Positions 6,853 to 16,326 of a DNA stretch of 64,000 nt are shown in pieces. A program made the position numbers and the translations under genes. The DNA is from Pseudomonas nitroreducens. GTDB lineage: Bacteria; Pseudomonadota; Gammaproteobacteria; Pseudomonadales; Pseudomonadaceae. Position 1 is the stretch's first letter; every line of letters starts with the position of its first letter. The notes beneath the pieces were generated by a model, which searched no databases, was not told where the DNA came from, and saw only the letters and a list, made by a program, of their open reading frames with translations. Location of the stretch: contig NZ_JACHLI010000005.1 of NCBI RefSeq assembly GCF_014204515.1, positions 248,001 to 312,000 of the forward strand, given 5' to 3'.

Positions 6853-8382
6853 TTACGAATACAGCCGCGAATAGTCGATCCACCGGCTCATCACCCCATC
6901 CTCCACCCACGCCCGTGCCGCGGCGATGTCCGGGGCGAAGTAGCGGTCCTGCTCGTAGTGCGGCACCTGGCTGCGGATCAAGGTGCACACTTCCTGCAAT
7001 TGCGGCGAGCTCTGCAGCGGCGCGTGGAAGTCCACGCCCTGGGCGGCGGCGAGCAGTTCGATGGCGACCACGCCGGCGCTGTTGCCGGCCATGTCCTGCA
7101 GGCGGCGGGCGGCGAAGGTGGCCATGGAGACGTGGTCCTCCTGGTTCGCCGAGGTCGGCAGGCTGTCCACCGAGGCCGGGTGGGCCCAGGTCTTGTTCTC
7201 CGAGGCCAGGGCCGCCGAGGTTACCTGGGCGATCATGAAGCCGGAATTCAGCCCGCCTTCCTTGACCAGGAAGGCCGGCAGCCCGGACATAGCCGGGTCC
7301 ACCAGTTGCGCGATGCGCCGCTCGGACAGCGCGCCGATCTCGGCGATCGCCAGCGCCAGCACGTCGGAGGCCATGGCCACCGGCTCGGCGTGGAAGTTAC
7401 CGCCTGACAGAACATCACCGTCAGCGCTGAATACCAGCGGGTTGTCGGAAACGGCATTGGCTTCGCGCAGGAAAACCCCGGCGGCGAAGCGCAGGTGATC
7501 CAGGCACGCGCCCATCACCTGCGGCTGGCAGCGCAGGGAGTACGGGTCCTGCACGCGCTTGCAGTCGATGTGCGACTGGTTGATCGGGCTGTCGTGCAGC
7601 AACTCGCGGTACAAGGCGGCGACGGCGATCTGCCCCGGCTGGCCGCGCACTTCCTGGATGCGCGCGTCGAAGGGCACGAACGAGCCCTTCAGCGCTTCCA
7701 CGCTCAGGCTGCCGGCGACCACCGCCGAGATGAACAGTTTCTCCGCCGCGAACAGTCCGCGCAGGGCCAGCGCGGTGGAGACCTGGGTGCCGTTGATCAG
7801 CGCCAGGCCTTCCTTCGGCCCGAGCACCAGCGGTTCGGCACCGGCGATGGCGAGGCCTTCGCTGGCTTCGAGGATGCGCCCTTGATGGCGTACCTGGCCG
7901 ACGCCCAGCAGGGTCGAGGACAGGTGCGCCAGCGGCGCGAGGTCGCCGGAGGCGCCCACCGAACCCTGCGACGGAATGCACGGGTACACCCGCGCCTTGT
8001 AGAGCTTGAGCAGCGTCTCGATCACCGGCAGGCCGACGCCGGAGAAGCCGCGCGCCAGGGAGCCGATCTTCAGCGCCATGATCAGCGCCACGCTGGCGTC
8101 GTCCAGCAGCGGGCCGGTGCCGGTGCAGTGGGAGAGGATCAGGTTGCGCTGCAGGGTGGCGAGCTGGTCTTCGGCGATGGAAGTACGCGCCAGCAGGCCG
8201 AAGCCGGTGTTGATGCCATAGACGGTGCGCTGGTCGGCGATGATCTGGCTGACCGTCTGCGCACTGCGCAGGATGGCCTCGCGGCATTGGTCGGCGAGCT
8301 GCAGGTCGGGCTGATGCTGGTAGATGGCGCGCAGCTGGTCGAGATCGAACTGGCCGGGCGTCAGGAGCAGGGTTTGCGGCAT
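6853..8382 (-). CDS. hutH: Histidine ammonia-lyase
   Basis: First step of histidine breakdown: L-histidine to trans-urocanate plus ammonia. The 509-residue protein has every expected catalytic element: YGINTGFG (Tyr55), LSHCTGTG (His85), the MIO triad Ala144-Ser145-Gly146 in GSVGASGDLAPL, NGTQ (Asn197), QDPYSLRC (Tyr281, Arg284), DNPLVF and NQEDHVSM. This is therefore the functional lyase of the region. It is inverted relative to the hutU-hutG operon and has its own sigma-54 promoter and HutC-type operator upstream. In P. aeruginosa, as I recall, hutH lies inside the main operon in the other orientation. Confidence 0.97.
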   Translation of the reverse strand: MPQTLLLTPGQFDLDQLRAIYQHQPDLQLADQCREAILRSAQTVSQIIADQRTVYGINTGFGLLARTSIAEDQLATLQRNLILSHCTGTGPLLDDASVALIMALKIGSLARGFSGVGLPVIETLLKLYKARVYPCIPSQGSVGASGDLAPLAHLSSTLLGVGQVRHQGRILEASEGLAIAGAEPLVLGPKEGLALINGTQVSTALALRGLFAAEKLFISAVVAGSLSVEALKGSFVPFDARIQEVRGQPGQIAVAALYRELLHDSPINQSHIDCKRVQDPYSLRCQPQVMGACLDHLRFAAGVFLREANAVSDNPLVFSADGDVLSGGNFHAEPVAMASDVLALAIAEIGALSERRIAQLVDPAMSGLPAFLVKEGGLNSGFMIAQVTSAALASENKTWAHPASVDSLPTSANQEDHVSMATFAARRLQDMAGNSAGVVAIELLAAAQGVDFHAPLQSSPQLQEVCTLIRSQVPHYEQDRYFAPDIAAARAWVEDGVMSRWIDYSRLYS

Positions 8383-8424
8383 GTCGGCATCCTGGATTCG
8401 GTGAAAGTGTTACCGTGGATCGTT

Positions 8425-8438
8425 CCTGTATATACAGG
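8425..8438. promoter_or_regulatory. HutC operator of hutH
   Basis: Perfect 14-base palindrome CCTGTATATACAGG, the most symmetric of the three candidate HutC sites. It lies across the predicted start of transcription for the minus-strand hutH promoter, so bound repressor would block initiation or escape. Confidence 0.85.
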
Positions 8439-8442
8439 TATA

Positions 8443-8457
8443 GCAATCGCTGTGCCA
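8443..8457 (-). promoter_or_regulatory. Sigma-54 promoter of hutH
   Basis: The minus strand reads TGGCAC-AGCGA-TTGC, an exact match to the -24/-12 consensus with correct 5-base spacing. It is 61 bases upstream of the hutH ATG. Predicted transcription starts near 8431, inside the HutC operator. Sigma-54 dependence fits the known control of Pseudomonas hut genes by CbrAB and NtrBC. Confidence 0.85.
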
Positions 8458-8616
8458 TGGCGCGCCAGAGCCCGCGGCTGGGTGATTCGTCCGGCTGTGG
8501 GCTGTTTCTGAAAGCAGTGAATGTCACCGCCGGTGGCATTTCCAGTCCGATGGTCGTGGGCAAATGACGGATCGGCGGCTAAACCCAAAGGACATCAACG
8601 CGCCCGGAGTCGGCCA

Positions 8617-9633
8617 ATGTCCACCCCTCGTTGCCTGTTTGCCCTGTTGCTCGCCTTCGGGCTCAGTGCCCAGACTTTCGCCGCCGGCTGTCCCTACCCG
8701 AAACCCGTGGTGTTCGCCGGGCTGAACTGGGAGAGCGGCATGTTCACCACCGAGGTGCTGCGCTTCATCCTGGAGAAGGGCTACGGCTGCCAGACCGACG
8801 CGCTGCCGGGTAACACCGTGACCATGGAAAACGCACTGAAGCAGAACGACATCCAGGTCACCGGCGAACAGTGGGCCGGGCGCAGCACCGTCTGGCAGCA
8901 GGCGGAGCAGGCCGGCCAGGTGTTCTCCGTGGGCGAGACGGTGAAGGGCGCCAACGAAGGCTGGTGGGTGCCGGACTACGTGGTGCATGGCGATGCCAAG
9001 CGCGGCATCAAGGCCTCCGCGCCGGGTCTGAAATCGGTCGCCGACCTGCCCAGATACAAGGCGCTGTTCAAGGACGACGAGGAGCCGGATAAAGGCCGCT
9101 TCTACAACTGCCCCACCGGCTGGACCTGCGAGATCGTCAACACGCAGAAGCTCAAGGCCTATGGGCTGGACGACAGCTACGTGAACTTCCGCACCGGCGC
9201 CGGGCCCGCGCTGGACGCGGCGATCAGTTCGGCCATCGCCCAGGGCAGGCCGGTGCTCTTCTATTACTGGGCACCGACGCCGCTGCTGGGACGGTTCAAG
9301 CTGGTGCAGCTGGAAGAACCGCCGTTCAACGAGGCGGCCTGGAAGACTCTCACCGATCCTAACGATCCGAACCCCAAGGGTTCGCGCTCGCTGCCGGCGA
9401 AGATCAGCATCGGCGTATCCCGCGACTTCCACGACAAGGCGCCGCAATTGGTGCAGGTGTTCGAGAAGGTCGAGCTGCCGCTGCCGCTGTTCAATGCGCT
9501 GCTGGCGGACATGGCCGAACACCACCGGGACGTGGCGGACGTGCGGGCGAAGTTCTTCCGCGAGCATCGGGAGTTGTGGTCGACGTGGGTGTCGGCCGAG
9601 GCGGCGACGAAGATCGAGGCGGCGTTGAAGTGA
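8617..9633 (+). CDS. Betaine/histidine-type ABC substrate-binding protein (OpuAC family), orphan paralogue of HutX
   Basis: 338 residues. A signal peptide (LFALLLAFGLSAQTFA) precedes a glycine betaine/choline-type binding domain. It shares FAGLNWESGM, YGCQTDALPGN, FYNCPTGWTCE and ILFYYWAPTPL-like blocks with the HutX gene at 13584. It differs by an insertion around residues 246-260 (LTDPNDPNPKGSR) and has no permease or ATPase next to it. The ATG at 8617 is preferred over the longer frame from 8521 because GGAG (8605-8608) precedes it and the signal peptide begins there. It is divergent from hutH, and may supply an alternative ligand to HutWV. Confidence 0.88.
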   Translation: MSTPRCLFALLLAFGLSAQTFAAGCPYPKPVVFAGLNWESGMFTTEVLRFILEKGYGCQTDALPGNTVTMENALKQNDIQVTGEQWAGRSTVWQQAEQAGQVFSVGETVKGANEGWWVPDYVVHGDAKRGIKASAPGLKSVADLPRYKALFKDDEEPDKGRFYNCPTGWTCEIVNTQKLKAYGLDDSYVNFRTGAGPALDAAISSAIAQGRPVLFYYWAPTPLLGRFKLVQLEEPPFNEAAWKTLTDPNDPNPKGSRSLPAKISIGVSRDFHDKAPQLVQVFEKVELPLPLFNALLADMAEHHRDVADVRAKFFREHRELWSTWVSAEAATKIEAALK

Positions 9634-9671
9634 ATGGGTGCCTTCGTGGGGCTAATGGTGGGGGTGGCTTG

Positions 9672-9812
9672 CCCTCTCCCTAACCCTCTCCCTGAAGGGA
9701 GAGGGGATTGGCCTGGCGCGAGCTGATATTCCAGAGCTTGACGGTTGACTCCGTTGTAAGCGTGCACGCCGGACAACTCCCTCTCCCTTTAGGGAGAGGG
9801 CTGGGGAGAGGG
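9672..9812. repeat. CCCTCTCCCTAACCCTCTCC repeat, family 3, copy 2
   Basis: gccctctccctaaccctctccc with an internal ctgaagggagagg hairpin, matched 100 bases later by ctccctctccctttagggagagggctggggagaggg. Same family as 6649-6764 and 19070-19189. Confidence 0.85.
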
Positions 9813-10073
9813 TATTTCAGGCTGCCACTGAAGTCAGAGGCAGCCGCTTTTCCCTTAGCTCCACCGCTTATCTATACAACCTGTGTCCCTTGGTAGCGAG
9901 CGGTGTTACCGAACGCCACGAAACGGTGCAGCGAAGCCTTTTTCTGGTGCGATCGTCTGAAGGACGGCAGCAGCTGTCAGCTCCTATCGCTCTGCGATAA
10001 ATACAATTTAATCCTTGATAATCAATAAGTTGATCTCGCCATAAGGCGAGCGGAAAGACCCGCTCGCCAAGGT
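9813..10073. other. Non-coding upstream region of the hutU operon
   Basis: No supported gene in these 261 bases between the repeat and the hutU promoter. AT content rises toward the promoter (around 9990-10030). It is the expected place for CbrB or NtrC enhancer sites. The segments ttggtagc..gtgttacc (9891-9910) and tggtgc (9945-9950) are weak candidates that I cannot confirm. Confidence 0.5.
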
Positions 10074-10088
10074 TGGCCTTCGCTTTGC
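10074..10088 (+). promoter_or_regulatory. Sigma-54 promoter of the hutU-hutG operon
   Basis: TGGCCT-TCGCT-TTGC keeps GG at -24 and GC at -12 with exact spacing. It is 114 bases before the hutU GTG. The predicted start near 10100 falls inside the palindrome at 10094-10107. The arrangement copies that of hutH and fits the sigma-54-dependent hut promoter described in P. fluorescens SBW25. Confidence 0.82.
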
Positions 10089-10093
10089 TTATA

Positions 10094-10107
10094 CTTGTAC
10101 ATACAAG
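10094..10107. promoter_or_regulatory. HutC operator of hutU
   Basis: CTTGTACATACAAG fits TGTA-N2-TACA and is palindromic apart from the central pair. It covers the predicted +1 of the sigma-54 promoter just upstream. Confidence 0.8.
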
Positions 10108-10202
10108 CATAGACATGATGGTGACGAGCTCCCTCGGCACCGTCGAATGAACCGCCAGGCCGCCCCCACGGCCACCGACCCGAGCAAGCGAAGGAGCCAT
10201 CC

Positions 10203-11870
<1,668 letters not shown>

Positions 11871-11873
11871 TCG

Positions 11874-11962
11874 GGTAGGGCGGATAACCTGGAACAGGTT
11901 ATCCGCCATTGTGTCCGCGGAAATTGTATTGGCGGATAACGCTGGCGCGTTATGCGCCCTAC
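11874..11962. repeat. GGCGGATAAC doublet, family 2, copy 2
   Basis: Type A (gtagggcggataacct..aggttatccgcc, 11874-11907) followed by type B (ggcggataacgctggcgcgttatgcgcc, to about 11962). The outer ends gtagggcg and cgccctac are complementary, so the whole doublet can also form one large hairpin. It lies between hutU and the permease. Confidence 0.87.
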
Positions 11963-12002
11963 GGTCCGGTAACGCAGCCGCAGATTTTCAGGACCAGGGA
12001 AA

Positions 12003-12032
12003 GGGCCGCCGCACGGCGTGGTGCGGCGGCCC
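12003..12032. terminator. Perfect GC hairpin between hutU and the permease
   Basis: 12-bp stem gggccgccgcac (12003-12014) with its complement at 12021-12032 and a 6-base loop. No T-run follows, so it is more likely an mRNA processing or stability element, or a weak attenuator, than a true terminator. Confidence 0.5.
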
Positions 12033-12090
12033 GGTCCGTAGAAATGCAGTACATCGACCGACAAGAATTCCCTTCGGGAGAACAATAACG

Positions 12091-13503
12091 ATGTCCCAGG
12101 CCAGTGATAGCTCCAAACCCCTGATCGAAGTGCGTTCGATCAACTACATCCCCGAGGCTGAGCGCCACGGCAAGCTCTACAGCCAGTTCACCCTGTGGCT
12201 GGGCGCCAACCTGCAGATCACCGCCATCGTCACCGGCGCCCTGGCCGTGGTGCTGGGCGGCGACGTGTTCTGGTCGCTGATCGGCCTGCTCATCGGCCAA
12301 CTGCTGGGCGGTGGCGTCATGGCACTGCACGCAGCGCAAGGGCCGAAGCTCGGCCTGCCGCAGATGATCTCCAGCCGCGTGCAGTTCGGCGTCTACGGCG
12401 CGGCGATTCCGATCGTGCTGGTGTGCCTGATGTACCTGGGCTTCACCGCCACCGGCACGGTGCTGTCCGGCCAGGCGCTGGGCCAGCTGTTCGGCGTCAG
12501 CGACAGTGTCGGCATCCTCATGTTCGCCAGCGTCATTGTGCTGGTGACCGTGCTCGGCTACCGGGTGATCCACGTGATCGGCCGCCTCGCCAGCGTCATC
12601 GGGGTGATCGCCTTCGTCTACCTGTTCAGCCGCCTGATGAGCCAGACCGACGTCGGCGCGCTGCTGGAAATCCGCCACTTCAGCTGGGGCAGCTTCCTCC
12701 TCGCGGTGTCCCTGGCGGCATCCTGGCAGATCGCTTTCGGTCCGTACGTGGCCGACTACTCGCGCTACCTGCCGAGCAAGACCTCCTCGGTGAAGACCTT
12801 CCTTGCCGTGGGCGCCGGTTCGGTGATCGGCGCGCAGGTAGCGATGATCTTCGGCGTCTTCGCCGCGGCCATGGCCAACGGGCAGTTCGCCGGCCGCGAA
12901 GTGGCCTACATCGTCGGCCTGGGCGGTACCGGCGCCACCGCGGCGCTGCTGTACTTCACCATCGCCTTCGGCAAGATCACCATCTCCACGCTGAACTCCT
13001 ACGGCAGCTTCATGTGCATCGCCACGGTGATCAGCGGCTTCCGCGGCCACCTGGAAGTGACGCGTCTGCAACGCCTGGTCTTCGTGCTGGTGATCGTCGG
13101 CGCCGCGACCCTGATCGCGCTGCTCGGCCAGCATTCGTTCCTCGGCGCGTTCAAGTCCTTCATCCTCTTCCTGCTGGCCTTCTTCACCCCGTGGAGCGCG
13201 GTCAACCTCGTGGACTACTACTGCATCACCCGCGAGCACTACGACGTGCCGGCGCTGGCCGATCCGGAGGGCCGCTACGGCCGCTGGAACATCCCCGGCA
13301 TCAGCGTCTATGTGATCGGCGTCCTGGTGCAATTGCCGTTCATTTCCACCAAGTTCTACACCGGCCCGCTGGTGGACGCCCTCGGCGGCGTGGATATCTC
13401 CTGGATCATCGGCCTCGTGGTTCCGGCCGTTCTCTATTACCTGGTCGCCCGCCGCGCTACGCGGGCAGTACCGGACCGGCTGATCCTGCCGGCCCGCACC
13501 TGA
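12091..13503 (+). CDS. hutT: NCS1 (cytosine/purine permease family) transporter, probable urocanate or histidine uptake
   Basis: 470 residues with about 12 hydrophobic spans and NCS1 features: a polar N-terminus (SINYIPEAERHGK), LWLGANLQITAI in the first helix, and FGPYVADYSRYLP near residue 215. The ATG at 12091 follows cgggag. An equivalent codB-like gene sits in the hut cluster of other pseudomonads. In P. fluorescens one hut transporter (HutTu) is urocanate-specific, and I believe it is of this class, so urocanate is the best guess. No amino-acid-permease-type HutT (HutTh) is seen in the window. The symbol marks context rather than proven substrate. Confidence 0.75.
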   Translation: MSQASDSSKPLIEVRSINYIPEAERHGKLYSQFTLWLGANLQITAIVTGALAVVLGGDVFWSLIGLLIGQLLGGGVMALHAAQGPKLGLPQMISSRVQFGVYGAAIPIVLVCLMYLGFTATGTVLSGQALGQLFGVSDSVGILMFASVIVLVTVLGYRVIHVIGRLASVIGVIAFVYLFSRLMSQTDVGALLEIRHFSWGSFLLAVSLAASWQIAFGPYVADYSRYLPSKTSSVKTFLAVGAGSVIGAQVAMIFGVFAAAMANGQFAGREVAYIVGLGGTGATAALLYFTIAFGKITISTLNSYGSFMCIATVISGFRGHLEVTRLQRLVFVLVIVGAATLIALLGQHSFLGAFKSFILFLLAFFTPWSAVNLVDYYCITREHYDVPALADPEGRYGRWNIPGISVYVIGVLVQLPFISTKFYTGPLVDALGGVDISWIIGLVVPAVLYYLVARRATRAVPDRLILPART

Positions 13504-13516
13504 ACAGACCCGGCCC

Positions 13517-13549
13517 GGCCGCGCCGCCACAAGCAGGCGCGGCCCTTTT
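13517..13549 (+). terminator. Hairpin with T-run between permease and hutX
   Basis: ggccgcgcc (13517-13525) pairs with ggcgcggcc (13536-13544) and is followed by ctttt. It is a plausible partial terminator that could set the ratio of permease to binding-protein mRNA, or stabilise the upstream message. Confidence 0.55.
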
Positions 13550-13583
13550 ACTGCCCAACCTCATTCACGTTTAGGAGCATCAG

Positions 13584-14549
13584 ATGAACAACACCAAGAA
13601 GACGCTGCTGGGCCTGTTCCTCTCCGCCGGGCTGCTCGGCTCGCTGAGCGCCCAGGCCGCCGGCTGGTGCGAGAGCGGCAAGCCGGTGAAATTCGCCGGG
13701 CTGAACTGGGAGAGCGGCATGCTGCTCACCGACCTCATGCAGATCATCCTGAAGAACGGCTACGGCTGCGAAACCGACAGCCTGCCGGGCAACTCCATCA
13801 CCATGGAGCAGGCCCTGGCGAACAACGACATCCAGATCTTCAGCGAAGAGTGGATCGGCCGCAGTGACGCCTGGAACAAGGCCGCCGCCGCCAACAAGGT
13901 GGTCGGCGTGGGCGCGCCCATCGTCGGCGCCACCGAAGGCTGGTACGTGCCGCGCTTCGTGATCGAGGGCGACAAGGCGCGCAACATCGAAGCCAAGGCG
14001 CCGAACCTGAAGGCCGTCACCGACCTCGCCCAGTACTCCGAGGTGTTCCGCGATCCGGAGGAGCCGGGCAAGGGCCGCTTCTACAACTGCCCGGCCGGCT
14101 GGACCTGCGAGCTGGAAAACTCCGAGATGCTGAAGAAGTACGGCCTCGAGGACAAGTACACCAACTTCCGCCCCGGCACCGGCCCGGCCCTGGATGCCGC
14201 CGTGCTGTCGAGCTACAAGCGCAAGGAGCCTATCCTCTTCTATTACTGGTCGCCGACGCCGCTGATGGGCCAGGCCGACCTGGTGAAGCTGGACGAGCCG
14301 GGCGTGAACAAGGACGTGAAGATCCAGGTCGGCCTGTCCAGGGCCTTCCACGAGCAGGCGCCTGAGCTGGTCGCCGTGCTGGAGAAGGTCAACCTGCCCA
14401 TCGACCTGCTGAACCAGAACCTGGCGAAAATGGCCAAGGAGAAACTGACCTCCGAGCAGCTGGCCAAGGCCTTCCTCAAGGAACACCCGGAAGTGTGGAC
14501 CACCTGGGTCAGCGAGGACGCCGCGAAGAAGGTCCAGGCCGCGCTCTGA
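13584..14549 (+). CDS. hutX: Histidine ABC transporter, periplasmic binding protein
   Basis: 321 residues. The signal peptide ends near AQA (residues 23-25), and the mature domain is OpuAC-like with FAGLNWESG, FYNCPAGWTCE, FRPGTGPALDAA and LFYYWSPTPLMG. It should capture histidine or a related compound for HutWV. AGGAG lies 7 bases upstream of the ATG. The gene at 8617 encodes a paralogue. The pairs of cysteines (Cys29 region, GYGCETD, YNCPAGWTCE) are shared by both and may form disulfides. Confidence 0.88.
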   Translation: MNNTKKTLLGLFLSAGLLGSLSAQAAGWCESGKPVKFAGLNWESGMLLTDLMQIILKNGYGCETDSLPGNSITMEQALANNDIQIFSEEWIGRSDAWNKAAAANKVVGVGAPIVGATEGWYVPRFVIEGDKARNIEAKAPNLKAVTDLAQYSEVFRDPEEPGKGRFYNCPAGWTCELENSEMLKKYGLEDKYTNFRPGTGPALDAAVLSSYKRKEPILFYYWSPTPLMGQADLVKLDEPGVNKDVKIQVGLSRAFHEQAPELVAVLEKVNLPIDLLNQNLAKMAKEKLTSEQLAKAFLKEHPEVWTTWVSEDAAKKVQAAL

Positions 14550-14611
14550 CGCTGCCCAACCCGGGGGAGCCCAGCTTCCCCGGTGATGCCCACTCCTGAC
14601 GAGTACGTGCC

Positions 14612-15466
14612 ATGTTCCCCGAACGCTTCACTTTCTCCATCGCCGACTGGGTCAACGGTTGGGTCGATGCCCTGGTCACCAACTACGGCGACGTGTTCCG
14701 CCACATCTCCGACACCCTGCTGTGGGCCATCGTCAACCTGGAGAGCGTGCTGCGGGCCACTCCCTGGTGGCTGATGCTGGCCATCGTCGCCGGCATCGCC
14801 TGGCACGCCACCCGGCGCATCCTGCCGACCGTGGTGATCGTCGGGCTGCTGTTCCTGGTGGGCGCGGTGGGCCTGTGGGACAAGCTGATGCAGACCCTGG
14901 CGCTGATGATGGTAGCGACGATCATCTCGGTGCTGATCGGCATCCCGCTGGGCATCGTCGCCGCGCGCAGCGACCGCTTCCGCGCGGTGCTGCTGCCCAT
15001 GCTGGACATCATGCAGACCATGCCCAGCTTCGTGTACCTGATCCCGGTGCTGATGCTGTTCGGCCTGGGCAAGGTGCCGGCGATCTTCGCCACCGTGATC
15101 TACGCCGCTCCGCCGCTGATCCGCCTTACCGACCTGGGGATTCGCCAGGTCGACCGCGAGGTGATGGAAGCCATCACCGCCTTCGGCGCCAACCGCCGCC
15201 AGCAGTTGTTTGGCGTGCAACTGCCGCTGGCGCTGCCGAGCATCATGGCCGGCATCAACCAGACCACCATGATGGCCCTGTCGATGGTGGTCATCGCCTC
15301 GATGATCGGCGCCCGCGGCCTGGGCGAGGACGTGCTGGTGGGCATCCAGACGCTCAACGTCGGCAAGGGCCTGGAAGCCGGCCTCGCCATCGTCATCCTC
15401 GCCGTGGTCATCGACCGCATCACCCAGGCTTACGGCCGCTCGCGCCACACAGAGGCCAGCAAATGA
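14612..15466 (+). CDS. hutW: Histidine ABC transporter, permease
   Basis: 284-residue inner-membrane permease of the ProW/OpuAB class: several hydrophobic helices and the ATPase-docking loop EAITAFGANRRQQLFGVQLPLALP near residue 190. It overlaps the ATPase gene by 4 bases (ATGA). A short ccgggg/ccccgg hairpin at 14563-14582 separates it from hutX. Confidence 0.9.
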   Translation: MFPERFTFSIADWVNGWVDALVTNYGDVFRHISDTLLWAIVNLESVLRATPWWLMLAIVAGIAWHATRRILPTVVIVGLLFLVGAVGLWDKLMQTLALMMVATIISVLIGIPLGIVAARSDRFRAVLLPMLDIMQTMPSFVYLIPVLMLFGLGKVPAIFATVIYAAPPLIRLTDLGIRQVDREVMEAITAFGANRRQQLFGVQLPLALPSIMAGINQTTMMALSMVVIASMIGARGLGEDVLVGIQTLNVGKGLEAGLAIVILAVVIDRITQAYGRSRHTEASK

Positions 15467-16278
15467 GCAAGATCCAGGTCAAGAACGTCTACAAGATCTT
15501 CGGCGCCAAGGCCGATGCCGCGCTGGACATGATCCGCCAGGGCAAGAGCAAGGCCGAGGTGCTGGCCGCCACCGATTGCGTGGTCGGCGTCAACGACCTT
15601 TCGCTGTCCATCGAGGCGGGGGAAATCTTCGTCATCATGGGCCTCTCCGGCTCCGGCAAGTCGACCCTGGTGCGCCACTTCAACCGCCTGATCGATCCTA
15701 CCAGCGGGCAGATCCTGGTGGATGGCGAGGACGTACTCGCCTACGACTCGGCCGCGCTGGAGAACTTCCGCCGGCGCAAGATCAGCATGGTGTTCCAGAG
15801 CTTCGGCCTGCTGCCGCACAAGAGCGTGCTCGACAACGTCGCCTACGGCCTGAAGATCCGTGGCGAGAGCAAGGCGCTGTGCCAGGAGCGCGCGCTGCAC
15901 TGGATCGCCACCGTGGGCCTGAAGGGCTACGAGAAGTCCTACCCGCACCAGCTTTCCGGCGGCATGCGCCAGCGCGTCGGCCTGGCCCGCGCCCTGGCCG
16001 CGGACACCGACATCATCCTCATGGACGAGGCCTTCAGCGCCCTCGACCCGCTGATCCGCGCCGACATGCAGGACCAGTTGCTGGAGCTGCAGAAGACCCT
16101 GCACAAGACCATCGTCTTCATCACCCACGACCTCGACGAAGCGGTGCGCATCGGCAACCGCATCGCCATCCTCAAGGACGGCCAGCTGATCCAGGTCGGC
16201 GCGCCGGCCGACATCCTGCACAAGCCCGCCGACGAGTACGTCGACCGCTTCGTCCAGCGCCGCGTCGCCGCGCTGTAA
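15463..16278 (+). CDS. hutV: Histidine ABC transporter, ATP-binding protein
   Basis: 271 residues. Walker A GLSGSGKST at about residues 60-68, Q-loop FQSFGLLPH, signature LSGGMRQRV, Walker B IILMDEAFSALDP and the switch HDLDEA are all present. The ~45-residue stretch before Walker A and the ProV-like sequence place it in the betaine/proline/histidine group. It lacks the C-terminal CBS domains of ProV (length 271). Forms the HutXWV importer with the two genes before it. Confidence 0.93.
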   Translation: MSKIQVKNVYKIFGAKADAALDMIRQGKSKAEVLAATDCVVGVNDLSLSIEAGEIFVIMGLSGSGKSTLVRHFNRLIDPTSGQILVDGEDVLAYDSAALENFRRRKISMVFQSFGLLPHKSVLDNVAYGLKIRGESKALCQERALHWIATVGLKGYEKSYPHQLSGGMRQRVGLARALAADTDIILMDEAFSALDPLIRADMQDQLLELQKTLHKTIVFITHDLDEAVRIGNRIAILKDGQLIQVGAPADILHKPADEYVDRFVQRRVAAL

Positions 16279-16326
16279 CGCATTCACCGGCGGGGAAGGG
16301 GGCTTCCCCGCCTACAGGAGTTCCGC

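Noticed and set aside
9890..9960. Enhancer (CbrB or NtrC) sites upstream of hutU
   Set aside because: Only half-sites (ggtagc..gttacc, tggtgc) are visible; too weak to annotate as features.
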